DNA of 60,265 nucleotides from JACCYX01 sp964610045 (lineage in GTDB: Bacteria > Chloroflexota > Chloroflexia > Thermomicrobiales > UBA6265). Positions 1-8,825 of the stretch are shown piece after piece (positions within the stretch are counted from its first letter, which is position 1; each line of letters opens with the position of its first letter). The notes beneath the pieces are model-generated. The model searched no databases and had not been told where the DNA came from. It was given only the letters and a program-made list of their open reading frames with translations. The stretch spans positions 1 to 60,265 of the forward strand of contig CAZSUN010000013.1 of the NCBI GenBank assembly GCA_964610045.1, read 5' to 3'. The position numbers were made by a program, and so were the translations under genes.

Positions 1-33
1 TTCGCAATCACCGTCCCTGCAACACGCTGTAGG
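1..33 (-). repeat. Dispersed 33-nt repeat, copy 1
   Basis: This sequence is the reverse complement of 14993-15025 with a single mismatch in 33 positions. It contains the short hairpin CCCTGCA/TGTAGGG and a GTAG tetranucleotide, which are typical of small intergenic palindromic repeats. It touches the window edge, so the true copy may extend further left. Confidence 0.7.
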
Positions 34-302
34 GAAGGCCTTTCCGGCGCGCAATCGAGTTTCCCGGGCCGGATCGTCCCTGTGCCGGAGAACGGCCTTC
101 CTCGTTGCATCTACGCGACGGAACCAGACACCAGGAATCGGTTTCAGCCCACCAACCACCTGGCGCAGTTCTCGCCGCTCTCCGCGTTCGTTGGTGAAGG
201 GACCGGCAACCGTCACGCTGTCCCTGCCGGACTCGTTGCGGGATTGCAGTTCGATCGCGAACACATGTGGACAGGGACCGAACCTCCGAAATCCCCATGA
301 AA

Positions 303-355
303 CCGGGCGATTCGCGAAAAAATGAGAAACGCGGATGGTTCGCTCACTCGCCCGG
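303..355 (-). terminator. Possible terminator of the phosphoketolase gene
   Basis: An 8-bp perfect inverted repeat, CCGGGCGA (303-310) and TCGCCCGG (348-355), lies about 70 bp beyond the phosphoketolase stop. On the minus strand the interval also holds a weak GUGAG/CUCAU stem followed by six T residues (complement of about 316-322). Either element could end transcription. Confidence 0.35.
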
Positions 356-421
356 ATTTCATGCGAGGCATCGGTCACGGGGTAGACCTTGAACATGACC
401 TGGTCTGCCCTGGAGCCGGCA

Positions 422-2872
422 CTACGCGCGTGGGGCCCAGGTCCAGCCACTGATCTCCGCGGGATCTTCCATGTACTGGTAGGCGTGAGCGGTCGCGCGC
501 CGGGTGAGATCCTCCAGGTCCGCGATGTAGCCGTCGGCCTCCTGTCCGAACCTGCTCGATCGACGGATCGCTTCCGCCGCGAGGTGGTACCGGCTCATCT
601 CGTTGAGTACGACCATGTTGAACGGCGTCGTGGTTGTGCCCTGTTCGTTGAAGCCACGGACGTGGAAACGGTGTGCGTTGACACGTCCGTGGACCAGTTC
701 GTGGATCGCGCGCTGGTAGCCGTGGAAGGCGAAGATGACGGGCTTGTCTGCTGTGAAGAGTTCGACGAAGTCGGTTTCGTTCATCCCGTGGGGGTGGACA
801 TCGCGCTGGAACAACGTCATCAGGTCGACGACGTTGACGACACGAATCCCGATGCCCGGGACGTTGTCGCGGAGCCATTCGGCGGCGGCCAGGGTCTCCA
901 TCGTCGGTACGTCACCTGCAGCCGCGAGGACCACATCCGGTTCGCCCTGGTCGCCAGTCCCGGCCCACTCCCACACCGAAGCGCCCTTCGTGCAATGGGC
1001 GATCGCCTCCTCCATCGTCAGGTATTGCAGGTGTGGCTGCTTGTCGGACACGATGAGATTGACGTAATTACGGCTGCGCAGGCAGTGGTCCGCCACCGAG
1101 AGCAGCGTGTTGGCATCGGGTGGCAGGTATATCCGGGCGACCGAGCCGCGCTTCGAGAGCATCACGTCCACCAGACCCGGACCCTGATGGCTGAATCCGT
1201 TGTGATCGTTGCGCCAGCAGGTTGACGACAGCAGGACGTTGAGCGACGGCACCGGCTTCCGCCAGGGCAGTTCGATCGCCTCCTGGAGCCACTTCCCATG
1301 CTGCACCGTCATCGATGCCGAGACCATCGCGAAGGCTTCGTAGGTGACGTAGATCCCGTGGCGTCCTGTCAGGGTATAGCCTTCGAGCCATCCCTCGCAG
1401 AGGTGCTCGCTCAGGACTTCCATGACCCGGCCGTCGATCGAGAGGTGGTCGTCGATCGGGATGATCGGACCGACATACGCGCGGTCGTGCTGCTGGAGGA
1501 TCGCGCCGAGCCGGTTCGACTGGAGTTCGTCGGGGCTGAACGCGCGAAACGAAGTGGGGTTCTGCGTGTAGGTATCGCGGAGCATTTCACCCAGTGGATG
1601 CGTGTTCTCGATACTGACCGTCCCTGGCACATCGAACTTCACCGTGTAGGCACGGAAATCCGGGAGATCGAGCTTCTCTCCGGTACCGCCGTTGGCGGCG
1701 GGATTGGCGCCCATGCGCCGGTCACCGGTTGGGGCGAGCGCGGCGAGTTCGGGCACGAGACGACCGTTGGCATCGAAGTGCTGGTCGGGGCGGTAGCTGC
1801 GCAGCCACTCGTCGAGCATCCGGAGGTGGTCCGGGTTCTCGCGGACCCCCGAAAGCGGTACCTGATGGGCGCGGAACGTCCCTTCCACCGGGATGCCGTC
1901 GACGACTTTCGGGCCGGTCCAGCCTTTCGGCGTGCGGAGAACGATTGCGGGCCAGCTCGGGCGCCCATCGACGCCATGCTCGCGGGCGTCGGCCTGGATC
2001 TCGCGAATCCGGGCGTAGGCGTTGTCGAGCGTGGCGGCGAATGCCTGGTGAACCTCTGCCGGGTCGTCGCCGCAGACGAACGACACCTCGTAGCCCTGGC
2101 CTTCGAGATACTTCCGGACCTCGTCATCGGTGGAGCGTCCGAGCACGGTCGGGTTGGCGATTTTGTAGCCGTTGAGGTGGAGGATCGGCAGGACAGCACC
2201 GTCGTGGACGGGATTGAGATAGGAAACCGATTTCCACGAAGCCGACAGCGGGCCGGTTTCCGACTCGCCATCACCGACGACGGCGATGGCGAGCAGGTCG
2301 GGGTTGTCGAACACCGCGCCAAAGGCGTGCGTGAGCACATACCCGAGCTCACCACCCTCGTGGATCGAACCAGGCGTGGTCACGCTGACGTGGCTGGGGA
2401 TGCCGCCGGGTGCGGAAAATTGGCGGAAGAGCCGGCGCATGCCGTCGATGTCCTGCCCGATTTCCGGGTAGATCTCGGAGTAGGCGCCTTCGAGGTAGAC
2501 CTGGGCGACGAGGGCAGGGCCGCCGTGACCGGGACCAGCCAGATAGATGGCGTTGACATCCTGCAACTGGATCAGGCGATTGACGTGAACGTAGATGAGG
2601 TTGAGCCCCGGCGAGGTGCCCCAGTGGCCGAGCAGGCGAGGCTTGATGTGATCGGCCGTGAGCGGTTCGCGCAGTAGCGGGTTCTCCCGCAGGTAAATCT
2701 GACCGATGGTGAGGTAATTGGACGCCTCCCAGTAACGCTGCATGAGGTCGAGTTGCTCGTCCGTAAGCGGCCGCTGGTCACAGGATGGAGTGGGCGGATT
2801 GGCGCTACCGGCCGGGACGGCACTGGAGATGGTCGGATCGAACACGAATTCCGGGGTTGCGGTGGAAACCAC
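422..2872 (-). CDS. xfp: Xylulose-5-phosphate/fructose-6-phosphate phosphoketolase
   Basis: This cytosolic thiamine-diphosphate enzyme cleaves xylulose 5-phosphate, and usually fructose 6-phosphate, with inorganic phosphate to acetyl phosphate and a shorter sugar phosphate. At 816 residues it has the normal family length (about 790-825). Visible landmarks are GPGHGGPA at residues 113-120, the ThDP/Mg motif starting GDGESETGPLS at about 200 and ending in HLNGYKI, and HGYQRAIHELVHGR near the C-terminus. The start is GTG, with AGGAGG nine bases upstream; an ATG eight bases before it lies in another frame. It stands alone on the minus strand, so it probably has its own promoter in 2873-3101. Nothing appears truncated. 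Whether it accepts fructose 6-phosphate cannot be read from the sequence. Confidence 0.96.
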   Translation of the reverse strand: MVSTATPEFVFDPTISSAVPAGSANPPTPSCDQRPLTDEQLDLMQRYWEASNYLTIGQIYLRENPLLREPLTADHIKPRLLGHWGTSPGLNLIYVHVNRLIQLQDVNAIYLAGPGHGGPALVAQVYLEGAYSEIYPEIGQDIDGMRRLFRQFSAPGGIPSHVSVTTPGSIHEGGELGYVLTHAFGAVFDNPDLLAIAVVGDGESETGPLSASWKSVSYLNPVHDGAVLPILHLNGYKIANPTVLGRSTDDEVRKYLEGQGYEVSFVCGDDPAEVHQAFAATLDNAYARIREIQADAREHGVDGRPSWPAIVLRTPKGWTGPKVVDGIPVEGTFRAHQVPLSGVRENPDHLRMLDEWLRSYRPDQHFDANGRLVPELAALAPTGDRRMGANPAANGGTGEKLDLPDFRAYTVKFDVPGTVSIENTHPLGEMLRDTYTQNPTSFRAFSPDELQSNRLGAILQQHDRAYVGPIIPIDDHLSIDGRVMEVLSEHLCEGWLEGYTLTGRHGIYVTYEAFAMVSASMTVQHGKWLQEAIELPWRKPVPSLNVLLSSTCWRNDHNGFSHQGPGLVDVMLSKRGSVARIYLPPDANTLLSVADHCLRSRNYVNLIVSDKQPHLQYLTMEEAIAHCTKGASVWEWAGTGDQGEPDVVLAAAGDVPTMETLAAAEWLRDNVPGIGIRVVNVVDLMTLFQRDVHPHGMNETDFVELFTADKPVIFAFHGYQRAIHELVHGRVNAHRFHVRGFNEQGTTTTPFNMVVLNEMSRYHLAAEAIRRSSRFGQEADGYIADLEDLTRRATAHAYQYMEDPAEISGWTWAPRA

Positions 2873-3101
2873 GAAGACATTCCTCCTGCAAGGTGCGTTC
2901 CTGGCGCCGAAGTTCGCAGTCGACGCCAGTTCCGCATGTCAGCATAGTGGAATGGAGATTGCAGGAGTGGAGGTTGCTTGCCCCTGACATGTCAATTTCG
3001 TGTCGGTTTGCGGCAGCAACAGGTGGAGCGTTTGGGCACGCCACGAGTGGCGGGAGCGTGTCTTCCTGCCGTTTTACCCGGGCAATCAGGCTGGATGGAA
3101 A

Positions 3102-3135
3102 CCGGGGCAGCCTCCTTCGTGGTGGACTGCCCCGG
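3102..3135 (-). terminator. Hairpin terminator after the FAD oxidase gene
   Basis: A 9-bp perfect stem, CCGGGGCAG (3102-3110) and CTGCCCCGG (3127-3135), can be extended by an inner CCTCC/GGTGG stem with one mismatch. It begins 18 bp beyond the stop of the FAD-linked oxidase gene. There is no T run, so the role as terminator rests on position and stem strength. Confidence 0.5.
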
Positions 3136-3152
3136 GAATGCCCGAACGACGT

Positions 3153-4544
3153 TCAGGCGCGGGGTTTGATGTTCATGTTTCGGCTGAAGAGATTCTCAGG
3201 GTCGTACTCGGCCTTGACGGCGGCAAGCCGTTCGTAGTTCTCGCCATAGGAGGCCATGACGCGTTCCTGCCCCTCCTCCATCATCATATTGACGTAGGCG
3301 CCCCCGTCGGAGTGTGGATGCATCGCTTCCCAGTAGGCGCGGGCCCAGCTGGTGATTCGATCCTTGTCGTCGGCATCCGGGCTGACCCCGACGATGACCT
3401 GCCCCCACTTCGAGCCGCGCCAGTTCCAGGCCGTTGCATCGTTGGCAACGCGGCCTGCGGCGCCGTCCACCGGGTAGAGGTGCATGGTCGAGTGCCAGGT
3501 GGGCAGTTGGGCGGCGAACTCGAGGTGACGCTCGATGGCGTCATCGGTGAGTTCGCTGAAGAAGTCTGCTTTCCAGTACCACTGCAATCCCGGTGGGTAG
3601 AGACCGTCGAACATGGACTGCAGGGCGGGTTGCGCGATCGGGCCCACCAGGTCGAGCAACGGAGGGCCGAACTTCTCGCGTATCGGGGCGAAAAACGCCT
3701 CGGCCTCGGCTGTCGGTCCGGAGTGGGACCAGACGACAACGCAGGCCCGGTGATTCCACAGGGCTTCGGGGAACGGTGGGCCTGGCGGGATGATGTGGAA
3801 CCCGAAAAACCCGCCAACCTCATCGGACTGCGCCGGGAGGAAATCCCGGTACCAGCGCAGGACCTCTCCCGCGAGCGAGACATCCCAGAACATCGGACCG
3901 GCGTAGAGATTCGGGAGCGGATTGAGGTTGAAGAGGAAAGCGGTCACGACGCCGAAGTTGCCGCCACCACCACGGATCGCCCAGAACAGGTCGGGATGGT
4001 TCGTTGCGGTCGCGGTCACGAAGCTGCCGTCGGCGAGCACGATGTCCGCCGCGAGCAGGTTGTCGATCGCCAGGCCGAAACGGCGCGTGTGATGCCCGAG
4101 GCCGCCCCCAAGGGTGAGACCGCCGACACCGGTCGAGGAGATGATGCCGCTCGGCGTCACCAGCCCGAACGCCGAGGTCGCGTGGTCCACATCGGCCCAG
4201 GTGCTGCCGCCCATCACCAGGGCGGTGCGGGCTTCGGGATCGACCCTGACCCCCTTCATCAGGGAGAGGTCGATCACCAGGCCGTCATCGCAGATGCTCA
4301 GGCCGGCGCCGTGGTGACCACCACCTCGTACTGCCAGCACCAAATCGTGATCGCGGGCGTAGTTCACGGCGGTGATGACATCGCCGGTATCGACGCAGCG
4401 CGCGATGATCGCGGGCCGCCGGTCGATCATCGCGTTGTAGATCGTCCGCGCGCTGTCGTAGTCCGGTGATCCTGGATGAATGAGATCTCCGCGGAAGTCT
4501 GCGCGCAATTCTTCGATTGCCTGGTCAACGAATACTGCGGACAT
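3153..4544 (-). CDS. FAD-linked oxidase, berberine-bridge-enzyme-like
   Basis: The 463-residue product belongs to the PCMH/BBE flavoprotein oxidoreductases. These carry FAD, often covalently bound, and oxidise alcohols, sugars or alkaloid-like substrates; the substrate here is not predictable. The FAD-binding half contains RGGGHHGAGLS near residue 65, with a His in the position usually linked to FAD. It also has GLTLGGGLGHHTRRFG and RGGGGNFGVVTAF. The C-terminus holds the BBE-type tail YDPENLFSRNMNI. The frame is open upstream to 5141, but that extension would overlap the neighbouring regulator. The ATG at 4544 has AAGGGG upstream and starts directly with the conserved domain. There is no signal peptide, so it is probably cytosolic. 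It lies downstream of the LuxR regulator on the same strand, separated by 215 bp. Confidence 0.9.
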   Translation of the reverse strand: MSAVFVDQAIEELRADFRGDLIHPGSPDYDSARTIYNAMIDRRPAIIARCVDTGDVITAVNYARDHDLVLAVRGGGHHGAGLSICDDGLVIDLSLMKGVRVDPEARTALVMGGSTWADVDHATSAFGLVTPSGIISSTGVGGLTLGGGLGHHTRRFGLAIDNLLAADIVLADGSFVTATATNHPDLFWAIRGGGGNFGVVTAFLFNLNPLPNLYAGPMFWDVSLAGEVLRWYRDFLPAQSDEVGGFFGFHIIPPGPPFPEALWNHRACVVVWSHSGPTAEAEAFFAPIREKFGPPLLDLVGPIAQPALQSMFDGLYPPGLQWYWKADFFSELTDDAIERHLEFAAQLPTWHSTMHLYPVDGAAGRVANDATAWNWRGSKWGQVIVGVSPDADDKDRITSWARAYWEAMHPHSDGGAYVNMMMEEGQERVMASYGENYERLAAVKAEYDPENLFSRNMNIKPRA

Positions 4545-4759
4545 GTGGGTGAACCCCTTCCGATGGGCACAGCGCGGATGTCCTCGGCGCTGTGCATGAG
4601 GCGAACGAATGGGTGGGGAATACTGCCGAGGAAGTGTCGCGCCACCTGGGTGGCCGCAACGGGCGTGCGCCTCCCTCCGCCTTCCCATCATCCGTCCGTG
4701 TCGCCGGACGCGCATCGTACGACTGGGGGATTTATGCCAGCAAGGGCTCGCGGGCCGAT

Positions 4760-7700
4760 CTACGCCTGGTGCGTGGATTCGTCCCGTTCGGAACGGGCCA
4801 GCAGACCGTGGCGGTGGGCGTAGTCGACCGCCTCCGTGCGGCTGCCGACATCGAGTTTGCGAAGGATGTTCGAAACGTGGGTGCGGGCGGTTTCCCGGCT
4901 GATGAACAACGCTGACGCGATGGCAGGATTCGAGTGGCCCTCGGCGACGAGTCGCAGCACGTCGAGTTCTCGCGGCGTTAGCCCGCCTGTAGGGGGACCG
5001 TTCTGAGTGGAAAACGACAGGCGGCCCGTCAGAGCGTCGGCCCAGGCCAGCGCGGGCCTGGCATTGAGCGCCGAGAAGGTCGCGATCGCCGAGGACAGGA
5101 GTTCCATTGCGCGGGTTGCGGCATTCATCGACAACTGGCATTCAGCCAGGACCAGCTCGGTGAGCGCGCGCTCGTACGGCGCATCGCAGGCAGTCGCCAG
5201 CGCGAGCGCTGTGACGAGGTGTGCTTCGGCATCCGGCGTCCGATGGTCGGCGAGGGCAATCGATCCGAGCAACCGGTGGGCGCGGAGCCGGACGAGCGGC
5301 TGGTTCGGATTGGCGGCCCGATCGAGCGCCTGCCCGAGGACCGCCCTGGCGTCGTCCAGATCGCCGGTCTCCAGGAAATACCGTCCCCACGCCAAACGCC
5401 CATCTGCCTGCCCGAGCACACAATCGGTCCATGCGAGCCAGCGATCGTGTGCGGTGAGCCACTCGCCGGCGCCTGCGAGGTCGCCGGAGTCGAGGCAGAG
5501 ATCGGTGGCGAGGCGGATGAGCGACAGGCCCTCCTGGTGGATCAGGTTGCCGGGTTCCGTCGCAGCGCCCTGCGGAAACAGCGGCAGAATCTGTTGCCAG
5601 GCACGATCATGGTCCCCCGTGTGCCGCGCGATCGTGGCCCGTACGGCCGTCGTCTCGCGTCTCAGGAACGCGTTGCCGGGGGTAGGGAGATCCTCCAGGA
5701 TATGGAGGGCATCATGCCAGTGGCCATCGATCTCCAGGCAACGCAACGAGGCGATCGCGGGTGTCACCCCCGGTCGCAGTGCTCCCCCGGCACGTTCCAA
5801 CGCAGCGGCAGCGTCTGCCGCGAGCTTCCGGCGCGCAGACGGATCGTCAGTCCGGAAGGTGAGCGCCACGTCTCTGAGTTCATCAAGGCACGTGAAGGCG
5901 ACGAGAACGTGGTGGTCCTCGAAGTCTCTCCGCGCCCGCGCCCAGAGCGCAGCAGCCTCCTCTGAATGGCCATCAGCGGCGGCCAGAATGGCGAGAGCGT
6001 GGCGAAGGAACGCAGATGCGAGACGGGTGCCTCCGCCGTGACCGGTATCACCAAGGATCGGCTCCAGACGGTCGCAGATCGATCGCGCATCGGTCAGTCG
6101 TCCGGCGGTAGCCACGACCCACGCCTGGTAGGAGCGACGGTAGTCGACCCGGGTGTGCTGGAGGCGCGCCAGCACGGATTCATCGTCGGCGGGCACACCC
6201 TCGCGCTGACCGGTAAACGCCTGGCTCAGCCAGGAACGCATGGTGTTGAACGCATCGAGGACGTTGGTGGGGAGGGATTCGATTCCGGCGATACCGTGCT
6301 CCATGTCCGCTAGACCCACGCGAAAACGGTCTGTGTAGCAAAGCAGGAGCCCGCGGAGGGCCAGTGTCTCCGGAATGGAGAACTGGTCGCCGGTCTCGTG
6401 GGCCAGGCGAATGGCTTCGTCCATCGCCGCGATCGCCGACGTTGGGTAGGCAAAGCGCAGCAGGTAGAAACTTCGGATATGGAGCCGGAGTTGTGCTTCC
6501 TGGTGGTGCTCTCGTCCTTCGAGCAGCGAAACGGCGGCCTGGAACCGTTCGGCTGCCGTCAACCAGGCATAAGCGGATTGGGCGCGTTCGCCGGCCCGAA
6601 TCAGCCAGTCCACCGCGCGAGGATCGCCTGCTTCTCGCAGGTGATAGGCGATGGCGTCGGGATCGGTAGGCGATCGAGCGAGCAGGATTTCGGCGATCCT
6701 GCCGTGCCACCCTTTGCGCCGGGGTGGCAGGATACCCTCGTAGAGCGCTTCACGGGTCAGGGCGTGCACGAATCGAACCCTCGTGCCCTGACGATCCGCT
6801 TCCAGCAAATGTGCCTCCAGCGATCGCTCGACCAGGTCGAGGAGATCCCCTTCGCCAATGTCCGCGACAGTCTGCCAAAGGTCGAGTGGGACATCATGCC
6901 CGATCACGGAGGCGATGGCGAGCTGGACTCGCGGCGCCTCGCCGAGGCGCGCCACGCGAGCGTCAATCACCTGACGCAAGAGGGAGGGAACTTCGGTGTG
7001 GTCGATCGCCCCAAGCACCCATTCCTGGTCGTCCTTGCGAAGCACGCCGGCGCTCTCCAGTGTCCGCAGGATCTCGTTGGCGAAGAGCGGGTTGCCTTCC
7101 GACTTTCGCATCAGATAGGTCAGCAACCGGCTTTCCCCGGCTGGCTCCAGATGGTAGCGCGTTGCCATCAGCGCCCTCAGCGCGTCGGCGTCTAGCGGAT
7201 CGAGGTCCAGGCGCATCCCTTCGGTTTCGCGGATGAGGGCGGGGAGATGCTGTGGCCACAGCCTGCCCGTGGCGAGTTCGTCCGAGCGATAGGTAATCAG
7301 CAGGAGGAGCGGTCGGTGCTGGACGTATGGACCGATGTGGCGGAGCAGGTCGAGACTGGCTGGATCGGCCCAATGCACATCCTCCAGGATTACGATCGCG
7401 GGCCGTTCATCCGTCAACCGGGAAAGGAACCGGCGGACGTCGGCAACGAGTGCGGCCTGGTCGGTGATCCGCGCAAGTTGACCCTCGGCGAAAGCGCTGG
7501 GGGGCGGTGGAAGGGTATGGTCGCGGTGGCAGGATTCGAACAGGTCGAGCCAGAGCCCATATGGCGGGATGCCGGTGAGGTCGTAGCAGGAACCGGTCAG
7601 TGCCAGGAACCCGGATGCCCGTGCTGTAAGGGACAGGTCTCGGGCCAGGGTCGTCTTGCCTATCCCGGCTTCACCGCCAATGAGGATGACCCGGCCAGAA

Positions 7701-7810
7701 CCGTCGAGAACGCCATCGAGCGCGAGGCGTAGTCTCTCCTGCTCCCGGGTTCTCCCGACAAGAACCTGGGTGGCAGTCCTGGACCCATCGCCTGCGCGCT
7801 CGTCCGCCAT
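4760..7810 (-). CDS. LAL/MalT-type ATP-dependent LuxR family regulator
   Basis: This 1016-residue protein has the architecture of large ATP-binding LuxR regulators, in which nucleotide and effector binding drives self-association and DNA binding. An N-terminal AAA/NACHT-like ATPase has Walker A GGEAGIGKT at residues 45-53 and Walker B VILEDVHWAD near 130. A long alpha-helical, TPR-like middle follows. The C-terminal LuxR helix-turn-helix contains LTPRELDVLRLVAEGHSN and SRETARTHVSNILRKLDV. The ATG at 7810 is chosen because the further upstream frame would run into the OsmC-like gene. Targets cannot be named; the OsmC-like gene 65 bp upstream and the FAD oxidase downstream are the nearest candidates. 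Confidence 0.9.
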   Translation of the reverse strand: MADERAGDGSRTATQVLVGRTREQERLRLALDGVLDGSGRVILIGGEAGIGKTTLARDLSLTARASGFLALTGSCYDLTGIPPYGLWLDLFESCHRDHTLPPPPSAFAEGQLARITDQAALVADVRRFLSRLTDERPAIVILEDVHWADPASLDLLRHIGPYVQHRPLLLLITYRSDELATGRLWPQHLPALIRETEGMRLDLDPLDADALRALMATRYHLEPAGESRLLTYLMRKSEGNPLFANEILRTLESAGVLRKDDQEWVLGAIDHTEVPSLLRQVIDARVARLGEAPRVQLAIASVIGHDVPLDLWQTVADIGEGDLLDLVERSLEAHLLEADRQGTRVRFVHALTREALYEGILPPRRKGWHGRIAEILLARSPTDPDAIAYHLREAGDPRAVDWLIRAGERAQSAYAWLTAAERFQAAVSLLEGREHHQEAQLRLHIRSFYLLRFAYPTSAIAAMDEAIRLAHETGDQFSIPETLALRGLLLCYTDRFRVGLADMEHGIAGIESLPTNVLDAFNTMRSWLSQAFTGQREGVPADDESVLARLQHTRVDYRRSYQAWVVATAGRLTDARSICDRLEPILGDTGHGGGTRLASAFLRHALAILAAADGHSEEAAALWARARRDFEDHHVLVAFTCLDELRDVALTFRTDDPSARRKLAADAAAALERAGGALRPGVTPAIASLRCLEIDGHWHDALHILEDLPTPGNAFLRRETTAVRATIARHTGDHDRAWQQILPLFPQGAATEPGNLIHQEGLSLIRLATDLCLDSGDLAGAGEWLTAHDRWLAWTDCVLGQADGRLAWGRYFLETGDLDDARAVLGQALDRAANPNQPLVRLRAHRLLGSIALADHRTPDAEAHLVTALALATACDAPYERALTELVLAECQLSMNAATRAMELLSSAIATFSALNARPALAWADALTGRLSFSTQNGPPTGGLTPRELDVLRLVAEGHSNPAIASALFISRETARTHVSNILRKLDVGSRTEAVDYAHRHGLLARSERDESTHQA

Positions 7811-7875
7811 CGTGGTCTGTCCCAACGCGATTGGACATAACACTGGGTTCGATTGTAGCAAACGTGCTGCAGGTG

Positions 7876-8427
7876 TCAGCCGCCGACCGTGAGGGTGGAA
7901 ACTGCCTCGCCGTTCAACTCGACGGTGCCGGTGATCGACTGCGGGTTGGCCAGCAGGTTGAGCACCGGGCACACCTGTTCAACCGCCTCGTGGACGCGGG
8001 CGATGTCGGCGGCCGAGGCTGTCGATTCGATACGCAGGGTATAGCCGATGCTGTGCGGCACGCCTGGGACGTGATCGAAACCGGGAACGCTCGATTCGGC
8101 GTCCTGGTCTGCCCAGACCTCGGCCTCCACCGCGTCGAGTGGGATCTCCAGATCGGCCGCCACGATCAGGACGAGATGGGTGAGGCAGGCGCCGAGGACG
8201 CCCATCTGCATCTCGGCCGCTCCCGGTCCGAGGTTGTATCCGGCGAGTGCCGGAGTGGAATCGCTGATGAGCTGGAAGTCCCGGATGCGTATGCGGCGAA
8301 TGCCGCTCCGCCCCTCGATCGAGACGGTTGCCGCCGGACGCAGCGGTGCGGGTTCGCTGGTCCGGTTCGTGCGGATGGTCCGGATCGCGTCGCGTTTCTG
8401 GACGAGGTAGTCGCGGAGGGAGCTCAT
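7876..8427 (-). CDS. OsmC family protein
   Basis: The 183-residue product resembles OsmC/Ohr-type proteins, small cytosolic dimers that reduce organic hydroperoxides through two conserved cysteines. The two expected cysteines are present in GACLTHLVLIVA (near residue 92) and CPVLNLLAN (near 155). The spacing and the hydrophobic helix around the first match the family. The ATG at 8427 is preferred over an in-frame start 16 codons earlier because the domain begins at once and AAAGG lies upstream. It is the first gene of a possible minus-strand unit with the LuxR regulator and diverges from the aroH operon. Peroxide specificity cannot be assigned, and some OsmC-like proteins have other roles. 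Confidence 0.85.
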   Translation of the reverse strand: MSSLRDYLVQKRDAIRTIRTNRTSEPAPLRPAATVSIEGRSGIRRIRIRDFQLISDSTPALAGYNLGPGAAEMQMGVLGACLTHLVLIVAADLEIPLDAVEAEVWADQDAESSVPGFDHVPGVPHSIGYTLRIESTASAADIARVHEAVEQVCPVLNLLANPQSITGTVELNGEAVSTLTVGG

Positions 8428-8522
8428 GGTGGTCGAGCCTTTCGGTGAGATCGTCATTCCTGCCAGTACTATCACATTATGGCGAACGGGAGTGCCTCGC
8501 CGGAAGCTGCCATTTTGCGCGC

Positions 8523-8551
8523 TTGACAGCGTATCCGGCAGCGGCTACGCT
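8523..8551 (+). promoter_or_regulatory. Sigma70-type promoter of the aroH operon
   Basis: TTGACA (8523-8528) is a perfect -35 hexamer. It is followed after exactly 17 bases by TACGCT (8546-8551), a 4/6 match to the -10 consensus. Transcription would start near 8558, giving a leader of roughly 270 nt before the aroH ATG. Confidence 0.6.
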
Positions 8552-8560
8552 GCCAGCGTG

Positions 8561-8680
8561 ATGAACGATGCGATGCACGCACCGGTCGAAGATGGAACAT
8601 GTACTTGGCGTTGCACGTCCGCAATGTCCGGCTTCGTCTTTACCAGCCCCCCAGCGTTGCTGGCGGGGCGTTTCGCGTAA
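8561..8680 (+). CDS. Candidate leader peptide of the aroH attenuator
   Basis: A 39-codon frame opens with ATG only a few bases after the predicted transcription start, so it could be translated leaderless. A shorter version starts at 8624 and gives MSGFVFTSPPALLAGRFA (18 residues). Codons for Trp and Cys appear in the longer form, and two Phe codons (TTC and TTT, 8633-8641) lie just before the first strand of the pause hairpin. The stop TAA falls after the second strand. This is where control codons sit in amino-acid attenuators such as phe and trp leaders. No Shine-Dalgarno is obvious, so translation is an inference from layout, not from coding statistics. Confidence 0.4.
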   Translation: MNDAMHAPVEDGTCTWRCTSAMSGFVFTSPPALLAGRFA

Positions 8681-8748
8681 CCGGCGAAAAGGCCACTTGC
8701 TCGCAACGTAGGATGGGGGATCGCCGGGGTATGCGCCCCGGTGTTTTT
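8646..8748 (+). promoter_or_regulatory. Transcription attenuator upstream of aroH
   Basis: A pause-type hairpin pairs 8646-8655 (GCCCCCCAGC) with 8659-8669 (GCTGG-C-GGGGC, one bulge). An intrinsic terminator follows: 8722-8729 pairs with 8736-8743 (CGCCGGGG/CCCCGGTG, one G-U), then a run of five T. GGGGCG at 8665-8670, in the second strand of the first hairpin, can pair with CGCCCC at 8734-8739 in the terminator. The two folds are therefore mutually exclusive. Because the terminator lies inside the leader of the same operon and no plus-strand gene precedes it, attenuation is the natural reading. Confidence 0.6.
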
Positions 8749-8825
8749 CTGCCCGGCAGCAAGGTTGCCATGTCGTTCGACTCGGGGCGGCCGCCCAATC
8801 ATCTGGAACAGGAGCACACCGGTCC

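Larger units (their letters stand above)
1..421. other. Left-edge noncoding region
   Basis: No convincing gene is seen here; the open frames on both strands have no recognisable domains and no good ribosome binding site. The stretch carries the motif GTCCCTG at about 13, 85 and 221, and its complement CAGGGAC near 272. Together with the repeat at 1-33 this suggests degenerate palindromic-repeat material downstream of the phosphoketolase gene. A gene crossing the left edge cannot be excluded. Confidence 0.5.

Noticed and set aside
3000..4469. Plus-strand open frame of 489 codons
   Set aside because: It lies opposite the FAD-linked oxidase gene, has no recognisable domain, and its composition is that of an antisense shadow in GC-rich DNA.
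8560..8825. T-box riboswitch before aroH
   Set aside because: No AGGGTGGNACCGCG-like T-box sequence is present; the leader frame with Phe codons fits ribosome-mediated attenuation better.
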